Assembly (NCBI GenBank): GCA_947507875.1
Contig: CANNQP010000002.1
Span: forward strand, 62,001-126,000
Direction of reading: 5' to 3'
DNA: 64,000 bases
Origin: Verrucomicrobiaceae bacterium
GTDB lineage: Bacteria; Verrucomicrobiota; Verrucomicrobiia; Verrucomicrobiales; Verrucomicrobiaceae
Positions 31,801 through 41,320 of the stretch are shown here, one piece after another. The notes beneath the pieces are model-generated. The model saw only the letters and a program-made list of their open reading frames with translations, had not been told where the DNA came from and did no database searches. The translations under genes and the position numbers were made by a program. How positions within the stretch are numbered: position 1 is the stretch's first letter; each line of letters starts with the position of its first letter.

Positions 31801-33483
31801 CAGCTTCCCGGATCGAAGGTATATCCCTGGATCGCGAAGGTGCGCGGCTCCACGCCGGGCGTCGGCCTCATCTCGCCGCCTCCGCATCATGACATCTACT
31901 CCATCGAGGACCTTGCGCAGCTCATCCACGACCTGAAGAACGCGAACCGCGAGGCTCGCATCAGCGTGAAGCTCGTCTCCGAAGTCGGCGTCGGTACCAT
32001 CGCCGCCGGTGTGGCGAAGGCGCACAGCGATGTCGTGCTCATCTCCGGTTATGATGGCGGCACCGGCGCCTCACCGCAGACCTCTGTGAAGCACGCGGGC
32101 CTGCCTTGGGAACTCGGTCTTGCTGAAACGCATCAGACGTTGCTCCTGAACAACCTGCGCTCGAAGATCGTCGTCGAGGCCGATGGCCAGATGAAGACCG
32201 GTCGCGACGTCGTCATCGCCGCGCTGCTCGGTGCGGAGGAGTTCGGCTTTGCCACCGCTCCGCTCGTCACGCTGGGCTGCATCATGATGCGCGTTTGCCA
32301 TCTGAATACCTGCCCCGTCGGTGTGGCCACGCAAAACCCCGAGCTTCGTGCGAAGTTCAGCGGCGATCCGGAATACGCGGCGAACTTCATGAAGTTCATC
32401 GCCCAGGAAGTGCGCGAGCTCATGGCGCAGCTCGGTTTCCGCAAGCTGGAGGAGATGGTTGGCCGCGTGGACGTGCTCGAACCTCGTCAGGCCGTCGATC
32501 ACTGGAAAGCGCGCGGCATTGACCTCAGCAATCTGCTTTACCGTCCGAATGTCGGCCCTGAAGTCGGCACCTTCTGCACCGAGAAGCAAGACCATGGCAT
32601 CGACCGCAGCCTCGACATCAACACGCTGCTGCCGCTTTGCAAACCGGCCATCGAGAAGGGCGAAAAAGTCACCGCCACGCTGCCGATTCGCAACGTCAAC
32701 CGCACCGTCGGCACCATCCTTGGCAACGAGATCACCAAACGCTACTGGGAAGGCCTGCCCGACGACACCGTGCATCTCAAGTTCAACGGCAGCGCGGGCC
32801 AGAGCTTCGGTGCCTTCATTCCGAAGGGCGTCACGCTCGAAGTCTCCGGCGATGCGAATGACTACGTCGGCAAGGGCATGAGCGGCGGCCGCATCATCGT
32901 CTATCCGCCCGAAGGCAGCACCTTTGCCGCCGAGGAAAACATCATCGCGGGCAACACCGCGCTCTACGGTGCCACCGCCGGCCAGCTCTTCCTCCGCGGC
33001 GTCGCGGGTGAACGCTTCGCCGTGCGCAACAGCGGCGTCGATGCCGTCGTCGAAGGCGTGGGTGACCACGGCTGCGAATACATGACCGGCGGACGCGTCG
33101 TCGTGCTCGGCACCACGGGCCGCAACTTCGCCGCGGGCATGTCGGGCGGCATCGCCTACGTGCTCGATGAGAAGGGCGACTTCAAAACACGCTGCAACAC
33201 GAGCATGAGCGACCTCTTCGCCCTCGAAGACCAGGCGGAGATCGACAGCCTTTATGAGCTCATCAAGCAGCACGCCGAGGCCACGAAGAGCCAGAAGGCC
33301 TTCAAGGTGCTCGCCCTGTGGGAGCAGAGCGTGAAGCAGTTCGTCAAAGTCCTGCCGCGCGACTACGCCCGCGTGCTCAAAGCCCTCGACAAGGCCAAAG
33401 CCGACGGCCTCACCGGCGACGATGCCCTCATCGCTGCCTTTGAATCCAACTCGAAGGATGCCTCCCGCGTGGGTGGGGGTTAA
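28858..33483 (+). CDS. gltB: Glutamate synthase large subunit
   Basis: GltB hydrolyses glutamine and reductively aminates 2-oxoglutarate to give two glutamates. The 1541-residue length is typical. The N-terminal class II amidotransferase domain starts at the catalytic cysteine in [13 protein letters not shown], after a propeptide of about 35 residues. The FMN-binding synthase domain (about 850-1200) includes [34 protein letters not shown] and the 3Fe-4S cysteines in [15 protein letters not shown]. The C-terminal GXGXG beta-helix is about 1260-1480. A downstream ATG at 28882 is an alternative start. gltD follows 65 bases later. Confidence 0.98.
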   Translation: MRALFCTKMTTSGLPQNGLPPAQGLYDPRHEHDACGVGFVCHLKGKKSHKIVSDALQILENLDHRGACVEENTGDGAGILLQLPHDFLTKAAKATGFDLPAQGHYGVSNLFVSKDAQVRQQVKAIFEKICQEEGCPVIGWRDIPTDNATLGKSAKASEPFNLQVFIKRGETLADEAAFERKLYVIRKLAHTQIRATKIDTCWYAPSMSCRTLVYKGMLTPHQVGAYFKDLRDEDMTSALGLVHSRFSTNTFPSWERSHPYRYIAHNGEINTLRGNINWMHARQSLFASELFGEDIHKIKPVINIDGSDSTIFDNTLELMVLAGRSLPHAMMMMIPEPWSGHESMSESKKAFYEYHSCLMEPWDGPASVAFTDGTMMGATLDRNGLRPSRYYVTHDDFVIMGSEAGVLPVDPANVKLKGRLQPGKMFIVNMNEGRIVPDEEIKQQIASEKPYREWLDKNLVKLADIADGAPAPLPDHETMLKRQQAFGYTWEDLRMLMAPMARDGVEAVGSMGTDIPIAVLSNKAKLLYDYFKQLFAQVTNPPIDCIREEIVTSPITTIGREGNLLDPKPESCHLIELKTPILSNEELAKLKGIADGQFASATLDITFDPKKGAKGLEAAMDALCAQADDLIKQGRNILILTDRGVSAEKAPIPALLAVGGLHHHLIRKGTRTQCDIVLESGEPREVHHFCTLIGFGCGAINPYLAFETLDDMIRQGLLVNVDHKKAVYNFIKAATKGVIKVASKIGISTMQSYRGAQIFEAVGLSKSVVDKYFTWTATRVEGSDINVIAEEAIQRHMRGFPDRDSQVHALDVGGDYQWRKEGEAHLFNPLTIHTLQKAVRTGNYETFKNYTALVNTQVKQFYTLRGLLDFKAQTPVPIEEVESVESIMKRFKTGAMSYGSISSEAHEALAIAMNRVGGKSNTGEGGEDPARYTWTNEKGDSKNSAIKQVASGRFGVTSLYLSQAREIQIKMAQGAKPGEGGQLPGSKVYPWIAKVRGSTPGVGLISPPPHHDIYSIEDLAQLIHDLKNANREARISVKLVSEVGVGTIAAGVAKAHSDVVLISGYDGGTGASPQTSVKHAGLPWELGLAETHQTLLLNNLRSKIVVEADGQMKTGRDVVIAALLGAEEFGFATAPLVTLGCIMMRVCHLNTCPVGVATQNPELRAKFSGDPEYAANFMKFIAQEVRELMAQLGFRKLEEMVGRVDVLEPRQAVDHWKARGIDLSNLLYRPNVGPEVGTFCTEKQDHGIDRSLDINTLLPLCKPAIEKGEKVTATLPIRNVNRTVGTILGNEITKRYWEGLPDDTVHLKFNGSAGQSFGAFIPKGVTLEVSGDANDYVGKGMSGGRIIVYPPEGSTFAAEENIIAGNTALYGATAGQLFLRGVAGERFAVRNSGVDAVVEGVGDHGCEYMTGGRVVVLGTTGRNFAAGMSGGIAYVLDEKGDFKTRCNTSMSDLFALEDQAEIDSLYELIKQHAEATKSQKAFKVLALWEQSVKQFVKVLPRDYARVLKALDKAKADGLTGDDALIAAFESNSKDASRVGGG

Positions 33484-33548
33484 TCCCCGGTCTGAAAACG
33501 CACCACCGAGACACTCACGCATCACTCCTCACGCATCATTTTTAGACC

Positions 33549-35024
33549 ATGGGAAAACCAACCGGCTTCATCGAATTCACCCGCGAACTGCCCGCCGACC
33601 GCGATCCGCTCGAGCGCATCAAGGATTGGAAGGAATTTCATCTTCACCTGCCCGAAGACCGCCTCAAAAAGCAGGGCGCCCGCTGCATGGACTGCGGCAT
33701 CCCCTTCTGCCACAGCGGCACGCTCATCAGCGGCATGGCCTCCGGCTGCCCGATCAACAACATCATCCCCGAGTGGAATGATCTCGTTTTCCGTGGCCTT
33801 TGGAAGGAAGCCCTCGATCGTCTCCACAAGACCAACAACTTCCCCGAATTCACCGGCCGCGTCTGCCCTGCTCCGTGCGAGGGCTCCTGCGTGCTCGGCA
33901 TCAATGAGCCCCCGGTCACCATCAAGAACATCGAGGTTAGCATCATCGACAAAGGCTGGGACGAAGGCTGGGTGAAACCCGAGCCACCTGAAAAGCGCAC
34001 GGGCAAAAAAGTCGCCGTCATCGGCTCCGGCCCTGCCGGTCTCAGCGCCGCCGCGCAGCTCAACAAAGCCGGCCACACCGTCACGGTCTTTGAGCGTGCC
34101 GACCGTCCCGGCGGCCTTCTCATGTATGGCATCCCCAACATGAAGCTCGACAAGAAGGAAGTCGTCCTCCGCCGCGTGAAGCTGCTCGAAGACGAAGGCG
34201 TTACCTTCAAGTGCGGTGTCAACGTCGGCACCGACATTACCGCCGAGCAGCTCCGCAAGGACTTCGACGCCATCATCGTCGCCACTGGAGCCACCAAACC
34301 CCGCGATCTACCCATCCCCGGCCGCGAGCTGAAGGGCATTCATTTCGCCATGGACTTCCTCACGGCGAACACCAAATCCGTTCTCAACGACGGCACCTTC
34401 CAAGAGGCCGATGGCAAAAACGTCGTCATCATCGGCGGTGGCGACACCGGCACCGACTGCGTTGGCACCAGCATCCGTCACGGCTGCAAAACCGTCACGC
34501 AGCTCGAAATCATGGCCAAACCGCCCATGACCCGCGCCGCGAACAATCCATGGCCCGAGTGGCCCAAGACCTACAAGATGGACTACGGCCAGGAAGAAGC
34601 CGCTGCGAAGTTCGGCGACGATCCCCGCGTCTATCTGACCACCGCCACCCACTTCGAAGGCGATGAAAACGGCCATGTAAAGGCCGTCCACGTCGTTGAT
34701 GTCGAGTGGAAGAAGGACGACAAAGGCAACTTCGGCCCGCAGAAGGTCGCCGGCACCGAAAAAGTCCTCCCCGCGCAGCTCGTCCTGCTCGCCATGGGCT
34801 TCCTCGGCCCTGAGCAGCCCCTCGTTGAGGCCCTCGGGCTTGAAACCGACCCCCGCAGCAACGTCAAAGCCGAGCACGAGAAATACACCACCAGCATCCC
34901 CGGCGTCTTCGCCTGCGGCGACTGCCGTCGTGGTCAGAGTCTCGTCGTCTGGGCCTTCAACGAAGGCCGCGGTGCCGCGCGAGAATGCGACCGCTTCCTC
35001 ATGGGCGCGACGAGCTTGCCGTGA
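33549..35024 (+). CDS. gltD: Glutamate synthase small subunit
   Basis: GltD passes electrons from NADPH through FAD and two 4Fe-4S clusters to GltB. The 491-residue protein has N-terminal iron-sulfur cysteines ([32 protein letters not shown]), an FAD motif ([13 protein letters not shown]), an NADPH motif ([14 protein letters not shown]) and the C-terminal [16 protein letters not shown]. It follows gltB by 65 bases and is closed by a strong terminator, so gltBD is a two-gene operon. Codon use is strongly biased to C and G in third positions, as in gltB, which fits high expression. Confidence 0.97.
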   Translation: MGKPTGFIEFTRELPADRDPLERIKDWKEFHLHLPEDRLKKQGARCMDCGIPFCHSGTLISGMASGCPINNIIPEWNDLVFRGLWKEALDRLHKTNNFPEFTGRVCPAPCEGSCVLGINEPPVTIKNIEVSIIDKGWDEGWVKPEPPEKRTGKKVAVIGSGPAGLSAAAQLNKAGHTVTVFERADRPGGLLMYGIPNMKLDKKEVVLRRVKLLEDEGVTFKCGVNVGTDITAEQLRKDFDAIIVATGATKPRDLPIPGRELKGIHFAMDFLTANTKSVLNDGTFQEADGKNVVIIGGGDTGTDCVGTSIRHGCKTVTQLEIMAKPPMTRAANNPWPEWPKTYKMDYGQEEAAAKFGDDPRVYLTTATHFEGDENGHVKAVHVVDVEWKKDDKGNFGPQKVAGTEKVLPAQLVLLAMGFLGPEQPLVEALGLETDPRSNVKAEHEKYTTSIPGVFACGDCRRGQSLVVWAFNEGRGAARECDRFLMGATSLP

Positions 35025-35050
35025 TCTGCGGAAAAGCGCCACCCCCTTCG

Positions 35051-35083
35051 AAAGCCCCGGTCTCGTGAGAGCCGGGGCTTTTT
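35051..35083 (+). terminator. Rho-independent terminator after gltBD
   Basis: AAAGCCCCGG pairs with CCGGGGCTTT, extended inside by CTC/GAG with one bulged T, around a 4-base loop, followed by five T. It lies 27 bases after the gltD stop codon. The G+C-rich stem and T run make it a convincing intrinsic terminator. Confidence 0.92.
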
Positions 35084-35175
35084 GTTGTGACGATGCCTGC
35101 GCAAGGCAGATGAGCGCAGGATGCTGCAGTCGTTCCAAAGCTTGGAGACGAGGGCAGTGGGGGTGGTTGCCATCG

Positions 35176-35670
35176 CTAAAACGTCCACCCTTCCCGGCGC
35201 ATGAGTCCCAAGAAGCTGATGCATGGCAATCCCAGTTCACGACAAACATCAGGAATGAAATGCGTTCGCTTGGGATTTCTCTTCTCCGAAGCAGGTGTTT
35301 CCTGCGTGACCACCACTCCCTTGCGCCATTTGGCAAGCGCGATCACATAGGCATCCGCCTCTTCAAACTCAGCCTTGGGATCTTTCAACCCTGGGAAACG
35401 GCCTTGAATGGACAAGGCCTCAGCCAGAACCTCAGCCAAAGGAACAAAAATCTCAGGACGAGCCTTCGCCCATGCCGTGAGTTCGGCTGTTCCGACAGCA
35501 TTCAGTTCTTCTTTCACCAGTTCAGGCGCGAGCAATCTGCCATCCTTCATCAGCACATCCATTTTCTCCACCAGTGACTTAAAGACATCCGTGGGGAAAT
35601 ACCGCGCCTGCCAGTCCATCAGCACGTTCGTGTCGATCGAATACATCGTCTGGGCGATACCGTCACTCAT
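35176..35670 (-). CDS. DUF4411 (PIN-like) protein, putative toxin
   Basis: This 164-residue protein matches the DUF4411 family of the PIN-like superfamily. MYSIDTNVLMDW provides the first PIN aspartate, EEADAYVIALAKW the second acidic cluster, and VVVTQETPASEKRNPKRTHF the third element with its conserved T/S. PIN proteins are metal-dependent ribonucleases, often toxins. The gene overlaps the upstream XRE-ImmA gene by 8 bases (ATGAGTGA), showing translational coupling. An internal ATG at 35646 (MYSIDTNV) is a possible alternative start. DUF4411 with XRE-ImmA is a recurrent pairing in mobile islands and inside type I restriction loci. Confidence 0.88.
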   Translation of the reverse strand: MSDGIAQTMYSIDTNVLMDWQARYFPTDVFKSLVEKMDVLMKDGRLLAPELVKEELNAVGTAELTAWAKARPEIFVPLAEVLAEALSIQGRFPGLKDPKAEFEEADAYVIALAKWRKGVVVTQETPASEKRNPKRTHFIPDVCRELGLPCISFLGLMRREGWTF

Positions 35671-36847
35671 CGATCACAGCGCCAGACGGCCCTCCTTTCA
35701 GAGCTGTCTTCAGCTTGTCAAAGTGCTCAAACTTCAGAGCCAGATGCCGCGCAGCATCGACGGAGGTAATCCGATTGGTCGACAACGCTTCCAGCACGAG
35801 CTGCACGTAAGGGCGGCCATTCCGCCCCAAAGCCATATCCACCGGATGAGCGAAGCCACCAGCCCGCTTGGGCAATGTGGCGACGAACTCCTGCCAGATC
35901 TGCTTCCAAGTCTTGTATTCCTGCCAGCTCATGAAGCCGGAAGCTCGCAACCGCGTCGCCATCGCTAGTGACGTGATGTGGAACCGCCGGGCCAACTGCT
36001 TCACCGTCGGGACGTCCCAGATGGCGGGCCGTCTGCCTACCATCGCACTCAGGACATCTTCTGGCACCAGCGCATGGCTAGCGGCTTCTTCTGCAAAGCG
36101 CTCCATGGTTTCCCATTCACTCGCGCTTCGCTTTTCATTGAGTGCTGATGTCTCTTCATGCCCAGACGCAAACATGAGATGGATCACTTCATGCAGGAGC
36201 GTGTAGTTTCGTGATTCCGGCTGTTCTTTGCTGTTCACGCCCACCACCGGCATTGGAAAACGCAGCAGCGACAGTCCACGGACATCGGTCAGTTCCACTT
36301 TGGGAAACTGAAACACCAGCACCCCCAGTTGTTCGACCGCTGCACGCCATTCCCGCCAGGCTTGCCATTCGTCACGCCAGCCGGATTGAGCTTCGTTGGT
36401 GATGCCAAGAGCAGCACGCAAGCGCGCACCCACAGCGGAGGCATCCTCGCTCGGATGAGCTTCCAGCGTGAAGGGCGTCACTGACTCACCCAGTTCCTCC
36501 ATGAGTCCAAGAGCCGTCTCACGTCGGTTGATCATCTGCCGCAGGGCTAGTCGCAGTTCGGGGGTCTCCTGTCCTGGAGTCACCCCTGGCAGTCTCCGGT
36601 ATTCTGCTGCCAGCGGCGGCACCTGCGGCGGTGACGGCATGAAAAACACGTTCAAGGGGCGGTGAAAGAAGCGCGCCAACTCCTGCACCTGACGCAGCGT
36701 TGGCGTTCGTTCTCCACGTTCCCAAGCTTCGACCTTCTCAGGCTTCACCTGAAGCCGGTTTGCCACCCGCTCAATGGCATATCCGCTCTCAGACCGTGCC
36801 CAGGTGAGGACGGATGGCTGAATCGGAACTGACACGATGGCAGGCAT
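35663..36847 (-). CDS. XRE-family regulator fused to ImmA/IrrE metallopeptidase
   Basis: This is a 394-residue protein. Residues about 10-70 form a helix-turn-helix of XRE type (GYAIERVANRLQVKPEKVEAWERGERTPTL). The following part is an ImmA/IrrE (COG2856) zinc peptidase with the HExxH motif in YTLLHEVIHLMFASG and a downstream acidic helix (MERFAEEAASHALVPEDVL). Such proteins bind their own promoter and cleave a repressor or partner. It lies between the hsdS remnant (stop 15 bases upstream) and the DUF4411 gene (8-base overlap). It most likely acts as the antitoxin or regulator of the pair (inference from the family). Confidence 0.92.
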   Translation of the reverse strand: MPAIVSVPIQPSVLTWARSESGYAIERVANRLQVKPEKVEAWERGERTPTLRQVQELARFFHRPLNVFFMPSPPQVPPLAAEYRRLPGVTPGQETPELRLALRQMINRRETALGLMEELGESVTPFTLEAHPSEDASAVGARLRAALGITNEAQSGWRDEWQAWREWRAAVEQLGVLVFQFPKVELTDVRGLSLLRFPMPVVGVNSKEQPESRNYTLLHEVIHLMFASGHEETSALNEKRSASEWETMERFAEEAASHALVPEDVLSAMVGRRPAIWDVPTVKQLARRFHITSLAMATRLRASGFMSWQEYKTWKQIWQEFVATLPKRAGGFAHPVDMALGRNGRPYVQLVLEALSTNRITSVDAARHLALKFEHFDKLKTALKGGPSGAVIDE

Positions 36848-36861
36848 TGTTTCGGATAAGT

Positions 36862-37131
36862 TTACGTCTTGAAGGGCATCTCGCCAGCCTCAAATAGCTC
36901 TCCGGTGAACGCCTTCTGCAGCACCGCCTGCCGCAGACAGGGGGCGCGTTGGAGGCAGGTGGTGACCACGGCTGCCCGTTGTTCGACCACGCTCAACGGC
37001 CGCTCCACTTCCGCCACGATGTGAGTTGGTTCGGCGTGGGTTAAAGCAGCCGTCCGGCGCTGAAAGCGACAGCCCGCCGCCAGCATGGCGTTGATGGTCT
37101 GGCGGGCTTGCGGTTCAGGAAGGGCGACCAT
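36862..37131 (-). pseudogene. hsdS: Remnant of type I restriction specificity subunit (HsdS C-terminus)
   Basis: The 89-residue frame ends in THIVAEVERPLSVVEQRAAV and CLRQAVLQKAFTGELFEAG, which match the conserved C-terminal coiled coil and tail of HsdS proteins (usual pattern IVAEVERRLSVVEE...RLRQSILKxAFxGxLV). The N-terminal 35 residues (MVALPEPQARQTINAML...) begin like the VALPPLxEQ that precedes the coiled coil, but then diverge. No target-recognition domains, hsdM or hsdR are seen in the window. A normal HsdS is 400 or more residues, so this is a truncated or rearranged relic that could still be expressed. Confidence 0.7.
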
Positions 37132-37371
37132 GCGGAGATTTTTTCACCTAATCTTTCTTAAGTTATTCCGCAACAGAATAGACTTTTCTTTTGATTTGCC
37201 TCGAATCCAACGAATGCACCCCTCTTTGGCACCAATCGCAAGCAAGCAAAGCGCTTACTAGAAAACCAGCATCGCCCGAGACCCATGGGTTCTGTCGGAT
37301 CGGGGACGCGGAAGTCCGATCCTCGGCTGTGGCATGTTTTTGATTGAGTTGGGCGCTGTTTTCAGGCAGCG

Positions 37372-38511
37372 ATGCTCCCTGTGATTCTTGTATTGACGGC
37401 TGGTTTTGGCGATGGGCACAACACGGCTGCCGCTTCGGTGGCGGACGCTTTGCGCCGCATGTCTCCGGGGGAAGAGATTGTCGTCTCGGATCTGATCTCG
37501 GAGGTTCAGCCAAAGGTCTCGTCGATCCTCAAAAGCCTGTATCAGGTGGCCATCACTCACCTGCCGTCTAGCTGGAAGGCGGTGTATCGCTGGCTGGGGC
37601 AGATGGACCTCAGCACGGAGCAGAATGCCCTGCTGAAACCGCTGGTCACGGCACTGCAGAGACGCCTAACGGAGCAAAAGCCACGCGTGATCGTGAGCAC
37701 CTACCCGCTCTACGCAGGGCTGCTTCACGCCCTGCGGAAGGAGCAGGCCGTGCCCCCCCTGGTCACGGTCATCACGGATTCGACCAGCATTCATAAAATC
37801 TGGCTCATGGCACCCAGCGATCTGTATTGCGTGGCCGATGTCGAGTCCGATCAGGTTCTGATGGGTCTGGGCGTGGAGCCTGCCCAAACGAGGGTCACGG
37901 GCTTTCCGGTCAGCCTGCAATTCACGGAAAAGCCACCGGCACCACGATCGGTGCCGAGCCTCCTCTACCTGCCCTCGACCCCGGGCCGTCATGTGGCCGC
38001 TAGCTTGGAGGCGCTACGGCCTCTTCTGCTGACTGGCGTGAAACTGACGTTACCCGTGGGCAAACATGCCTCGCGCCTGTATCACGTGCTGAGACGCTTC
38101 ACCGATTCCCTGCCGAGCGACATGGTGGACATCATCGGCTGGACGCAGCAGATCCCGGACTTTTTGCGCAGCCACGATGTGGTGATTTGCAAGGCAGGAG
38201 GAGCGATCCTACACGAGGTGATGGCGGCGCGAATCCCGGCCGTGATCGACTATGTGGTGCCTGGGCAGGAGGAAGGTAACGCGGATTATCTGCTCTCCCG
38301 CCACTGTGCTCTTCGCAGCCACAGCCCGGAGCAGACGGGCCAAGCGGTGGCTAAGCTGCTGGCCGATGGCAGGAAGCTGGCCCGTCAGATGCGGGAAAAC
38401 ATGCTGCCCATCAGCCTGCCCGATGCAGCGCTGCGGGTCGCGCATGAGGTGCTCGCCTTGGCCGAAGGCAAGCCAACCCCGGAGATCAGTTCTTCTGGAA
38501 GAGGCGCTTGA
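37372..38511 (+). CDS. MGDG-synthase/MurG-type glycosyltransferase
   Basis: This 379-residue protein starts with VILVLTAGFGDGHNTAAASVADALR, the N-terminal signature of monogalactosyldiacylglycerol synthase and processive diacylglycerol glucosyltransferase (GT28). Further on are IVSTYPLYAG, TVITDSTSIHKIWL (with the position of the family's catalytic histidine region), VTGFPVSLQF, and the UDP-sugar-binding ICKAGGAILHEVMAARIPAV. It probably transfers a sugar from a UDP donor to diacylglycerol or a related lipid at the inner face of the membrane. It overlaps the convergent exported protein gene by 26 bases at the 3' end. Confidence 0.85.
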   Translation: MLPVILVLTAGFGDGHNTAAASVADALRRMSPGEEIVVSDLISEVQPKVSSILKSLYQVAITHLPSSWKAVYRWLGQMDLSTEQNALLKPLVTALQRRLTEQKPRVIVSTYPLYAGLLHALRKEQAVPPLVTVITDSTSIHKIWLMAPSDLYCVADVESDQVLMGLGVEPAQTRVTGFPVSLQFTEKPPAPRSVPSLLYLPSTPGRHVAASLEALRPLLLTGVKLTLPVGKHASRLYHVLRRFTDSLPSDMVDIIGWTQQIPDFLRSHDVVICKAGGAILHEVMAARIPAVIDYVVPGQEEGNADYLLSRHCALRSHSPEQTGQAVAKLLADGRKLARQMRENMLPISLPDAALRVAHEVLALAEGKPTPEISSSGRGA

Positions 38512-39121
38512 AGAAGTTTGTCTTGGGCTGCTGCGCCGATGGCGGAGCGACCGGCGCCACTTCCTTGAGTCCCGAAGCGGACTCACCCGTGGGGAGCGGC
38601 ACAGGATCAAAGCGCGTGCTTCCCGGTGGCGGAGCGGGATTGGCAGGAGCACCCTGACCGGACTGGGTGAAGTCAATCGGAGCAGGCTTCAGGGTCAGAG
38701 CCCCGGCGGCGAGGTTGATGATCTTGGGTTTTTGGGCCTTTCCTGTCGCATCGTACTCGTGCAGGACTTGCTGAAAGACTTCGCCTTTGACGTTGATCAT
38801 GCGGTCCTCTTTGCGACGGCCCAACTCGTCATAAATGCATTGGCATCGTGCCACCAGGCCGCCACGACCGTCATAGACGTTTCCCTGCAGCGGTTCACCC
38901 TTGTCATTGAGCATGAACACTTTCTTCATGATCACGGCGTTTTCGGCGCTGTAAGTCACTTCCGTGAGCTCGCGTGTCTCGGGATTGGTGGTGGACTCCG
39001 TGCGTGATTTGTCGGGATGGTAAACCGTGCGTGCGACGGTGCGTAACGTCGCTTGAGCCAGGGAGAAACCATCGGCAAGGAGAAGCCAGGAAAGCCCAAG
39101 AATGGCGGCGCGGTTTTTCAT
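38486..39121 (-). CDS. Exported protein with RHS/YD-like strand pattern, unknown function
   Basis: From the ATG at 39121 the 211-residue product has a signal peptide (MKNRAAILGLSWLLLADGFSLAQA). The mature part carries repeats of the type VFMLNDKGEPLQGNVYDGRGG and CIYDELGRRKEDR, VLHEYDATGKAQ, which recall the YD-type beta strands of RHS proteins but are too few for a call. The C-terminal third is proline-rich and ends in a basic NFFKRLFQKN. The 3' end overlaps the glycosyltransferase gene by 26 bases. No family was recognised. Confidence 0.72.
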   Translation of the reverse strand: MKNRAAILGLSWLLLADGFSLAQATLRTVARTVYHPDKSRTESTTNPETRELTEVTYSAENAVIMKKVFMLNDKGEPLQGNVYDGRGGLVARCQCIYDELGRRKEDRMINVKGEVFQQVLHEYDATGKAQKPKIINLAAGALTLKPAPIDFTQSGQGAPANPAPPPGSTRFDPVPLPTGESASGLKEVAPVAPPSAQQPKTNFFKRLFQKN

Positions 39122-39189
39122 GGTGAGTTGAGAATTCGCGGCGAGATTAGCCGCTTGAATCCCTGCCCACAATTCTGATTTCTCACGTC

Positions 39190-39651
39190 ATGTCCCAGAA
39201 TTTCGATCCCAGCTCTGCCCCTCAAGCCTCCGAATGGGAGGCGTTCCTCCAATCGGTGATTCGTGAATTTCAGTGCACCACCGGCACGCTGCACCGCCTG
39301 GATCCGTTGGACCAACACCTGAAATTGGTCGCCGCTCAAGCGATCCCAGCGCCTTTGATTCCCATCATTCAATCGATCCCCATGGGCAAAGGCATCGCCG
39401 GATGCGCAGCCGAGCGTCAGGAACCCGTCGAACTCTGCAATCTGCAAACCGACACCAGCGGCGTGGCCAAGCCGGGAGCACGTCAGACACAGGTTCAGGG
39501 CAGCCTCGCGGTCCCGATGATGGATGGATCTCGCCTGTGTGGCACGCTCGGCATTGGCAAAATGGAGCCGTACGAATTCACCGACGACGAAAAAAATAGG
39601 CTGCTGGAGATTGCCCATGCGGCGGCAGCCCGACTGCTGCCTGCAAGCTGA
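39190..39651 (+). CDS. Single GAF domain protein
   Basis: The 153-residue protein is one GAF domain and little else. Recognisable elements are QCTTGTLHRLDP, IPMGKGIAGCAAERQEPVEL, and VQGSLAVPMMDGSRLCGTLGI near the end, followed by the closing helix YEFTDDEKNRLLEIAH. Lone GAF proteins may bind small ligands or, as in free methionine-R-sulfoxide reductase, act as enzymes. The cysteines here (in GCAAERQE, ELCNLQ and RLCGTL) do not clearly match the fRMsr catalytic set, so no enzymatic role is claimed. It converges with the GYF protein gene 12 bases away. Confidence 0.85.
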   Translation: MSQNFDPSSAPQASEWEAFLQSVIREFQCTTGTLHRLDPLDQHLKLVAAQAIPAPLIPIIQSIPMGKGIAGCAAERQEPVELCNLQTDTSGVAKPGARQTQVQGSLAVPMMDGSRLCGTLGIGKMEPYEFTDDEKNRLLEIAHAAAARLLPAS

Positions 39652-39663
39652 GGAAAACGAGAA

Positions 39664-39939
39664 TTAAGCTGCTTTCTTGGATTTCTTGGCTGGAGCTTTT
39701 GTGGCTTTGACGGGTTCAGCGGCTGGCTTGGTTTTCTTTTTCGCCACGGGCTTCTTCACGATGGGCGCAGCAACTGGGACCAAGCTGCTCGCCCAATCCT
39801 CGACGTGCAGCCAGTCATCGCTGCCTTCTGCACGCACATAATCGGTCTCCTTGAGGATGCCACGCTGGTAAAAGGAACTCAGCTCTGCAGCGGCAAAGGG
39901 ACCGAATTCGACAAAGGCACGGCTAAGGTAAAGCATCAT
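39664..39939 (-). CDS. GYF_2 domain protein with histone H1-like lysine/alanine tail
   Basis: The 91-residue protein has an N-terminal GYF_2 (DUF4339)-like domain (MMLYLSRAFVEFGPFAAAEL, YQRGILKETDYVRAEGSDDW) of about 55 residues. A tail of about 30 residues follows, made almost wholly of Lys, Ala and Pro (KKPVAKKKTKPAAEP, KAPAKKSKKAA), like the C-terminal domain of histone H1 or bacterial histone-like proteins. GYF_2 domains are thought to mediate protein contacts. The tail suggests nucleic-acid or polyanion binding (inference). A second ATG codon at 39936 could be the start. Confidence 0.8.
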   Translation of the reverse strand: MMLYLSRAFVEFGPFAAAELSSFYQRGILKETDYVRAEGSDDWLHVEDWASSLVPVAAPIVKKPVAKKKTKPAAEPVKATKAPAKKSKKAA

Positions 39940-40058
39940 GAGAGTGTAGGGAGGAAGTTTGCGTTAACAAGGGACTGGATCACTGACCGTGAGAGAACCA
40001 AGCAACTTCCTTGCCACATTGAGCTGATGGCAAACCGACGCCCCCAAGTGCTCAATGC

Positions 40059-41024
40059 CTACTTGATCGCCGGTGGCGGCTCGATGCTCAGCTGCACGAT
40101 GGCTTCACGCACGCGTGTGGCCTGCTCGGGGCTCATGATGAGGTAGCGGTGCTTGCCGTCGCCTTTCTTCACGGGGCGGAAGAGCGTCGCGGAGTCATCA
40201 TCGACCTTGATGTTGCCGGGAGGCGAGAGATCGAAGTAACCGCGGTCCGGGTAGATCGCATACAGCACCGCGGTCGGGTCCCACGTGGGGCGATCGTGCG
40301 GCGGCGGGTTGTAGAGGTAGTAGGCCTCCTTCAGCGGATGCTGGGGCAGGTAGTTGAGGTCCTGCTCGATGACGACATGCGGAAACGCCGCCGCCACGCC
40401 GATCTCATAGCCGCTCCACACCATCGGCGTCGGCCATTCCTTCGCGAGCTTTTGCGCGGCGGGCACATCGAGCTTCACGTTGTATTCGAGGTGCCGTGTG
40501 TCGAAGTTCACCGTCTGAAACGCGCCGGCCATGAGGCTGAGCACTTTGACTTTTTTCGCGATGAGCGCCTTCGCCTCCGGATCGTCCATGAGTCGCGCCA
40601 GATTCGTGAAAAAGCCCACCTGAGCGATCACCACGCTGCCATCCGGCTGCTTCGCGAGGATGTCTTTGATCAAACCGCCCGCCTCAGGTGCATCGGCGCC
40701 GCTTTTGAGATCGTGCGGATACTTGTCGGCAAGCAAATTGAACTTCCCCGCCTCCTTCGCCGCCCCGTTGCGCACCACGCCGATGGGCGTGTCCGGATAA
40801 CCATAAAGCGTGTTCACCGCATCGACGAATGCCGCCGCCTGCGGATGATCCTTCGTCACCGTGACCGCGAGCAGCTCGCACGCGCCGCGCTTTTGCAGGT
40901 TGTGAATCATGCACAGCGCCATCAGGTCATCGACATCATTGCCCATGTCGGTGTCGAAGATGAGCTTCACGGGCGCCGCTTGGGCGAGGGCTCCGAAGAA
41001 AAGAGAAAAGAAAAACAGTTTCAT
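40059..41024 (-). CDS. Exported nucleoside hydrolase-like protein (copy 1)
   Basis: From the ATG at 41024 the 321-residue product begins with a signal peptide (MKLFFFSLFFGALAQAAP). The inosine/uridine-preferring nucleoside hydrolase calcium site is seen as KLIFDTDMGNDVDDLMAL, and the family's later segments as VGFFTNLARLM, SLMAGAFQTVNF and VWSGYEIGVAAAFPH. It would cleave the N-glycosidic bond of nucleosides to base and ribose outside the cytoplasm. It resembles the product of 42897-43880 along its length (shared PHDLKSG/PHDVKRN, WSGYEIG and PDRGYFDLS/PDRGFFGLS segments). It lies on the same strand as that paralogue and the ABC genes, but icd intervenes. Confidence 0.87.
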   Translation of the reverse strand: MKLFFFSLFFGALAQAAPVKLIFDTDMGNDVDDLMALCMIHNLQKRGACELLAVTVTKDHPQAAAFVDAVNTLYGYPDTPIGVVRNGAAKEAGKFNLLADKYPHDLKSGADAPEAGGLIKDILAKQPDGSVVIAQVGFFTNLARLMDDPEAKALIAKKVKVLSLMAGAFQTVNFDTRHLEYNVKLDVPAAQKLAKEWPTPMVWSGYEIGVAAAFPHVVIEQDLNYLPQHPLKEAYYLYNPPPHDRPTWDPTAVLYAIYPDRGYFDLSPPGNIKVDDDSATLFRPVKKGDGKHRYLIMSPEQATRVREAIVQLSIEPPPAIK

Positions 41025-41320
41025 GGATGTGTTTGCGCAGATTGGGGCATGCGTCCGCCGGTGAAACGAATCAGCTCCTTCGAACAGCGTTGCCGTTGGG
41101 CATAACGCCACGACGGACGCCAATCACACGCCCCATGGCAAACAGGATGTGCATGAGCCCTAGCATGAGCCCACGATGCCCGTGCTGAAAACTCGATGGG
41201 AACAAAACAGACATTCATCAAAGCGAACGAAGAATGTAATTCATTGAATTCTACAGAACGGTTCCGAGCGTGAAAAATGTCGTCGGTTCCCGCGACGGGA
41301 ATCCACCCCCATCCCCCAAC
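41025..41320. other. 296-base divergent intergenic region between nucleoside hydrolase 1 and icd
   Basis: No gene, tRNA or terminator was found. It must hold the divergent promoters of both genes; no box is convincing by eye. A hairpin lies just before icd: GGTTCCCG (41285-41292) faces CGGGAATCC (41296-41304) across three bases, and would sit in the icd leader. Confidence 0.5.

Noticed and set aside
29014..32025. A 1003-codon open frame on the minus strand opposite gltB, and a 484-codon one at 32071-33525
   Set aside because: Both are antisense shadows of gltB, whose strongly biased codons keep the opposite frame open. The translations show no domains.
37308..37335. Hairpin GGATCGG...CCGATCC beside the defence-like island
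   Set aside because: A possible island boundary or terminator, but there is no direct repeat partner, tRNA end or T run to support either.
40149..41105. 318-codon plus-strand frame opposite the first nucleoside hydrolase gene (and a 372-codon one opposite the second)
   Set aside because: Arg/His/Asp-rich translations typical of antisense frames; the hydrolase motifs and signal peptides on the other strand are decisive.
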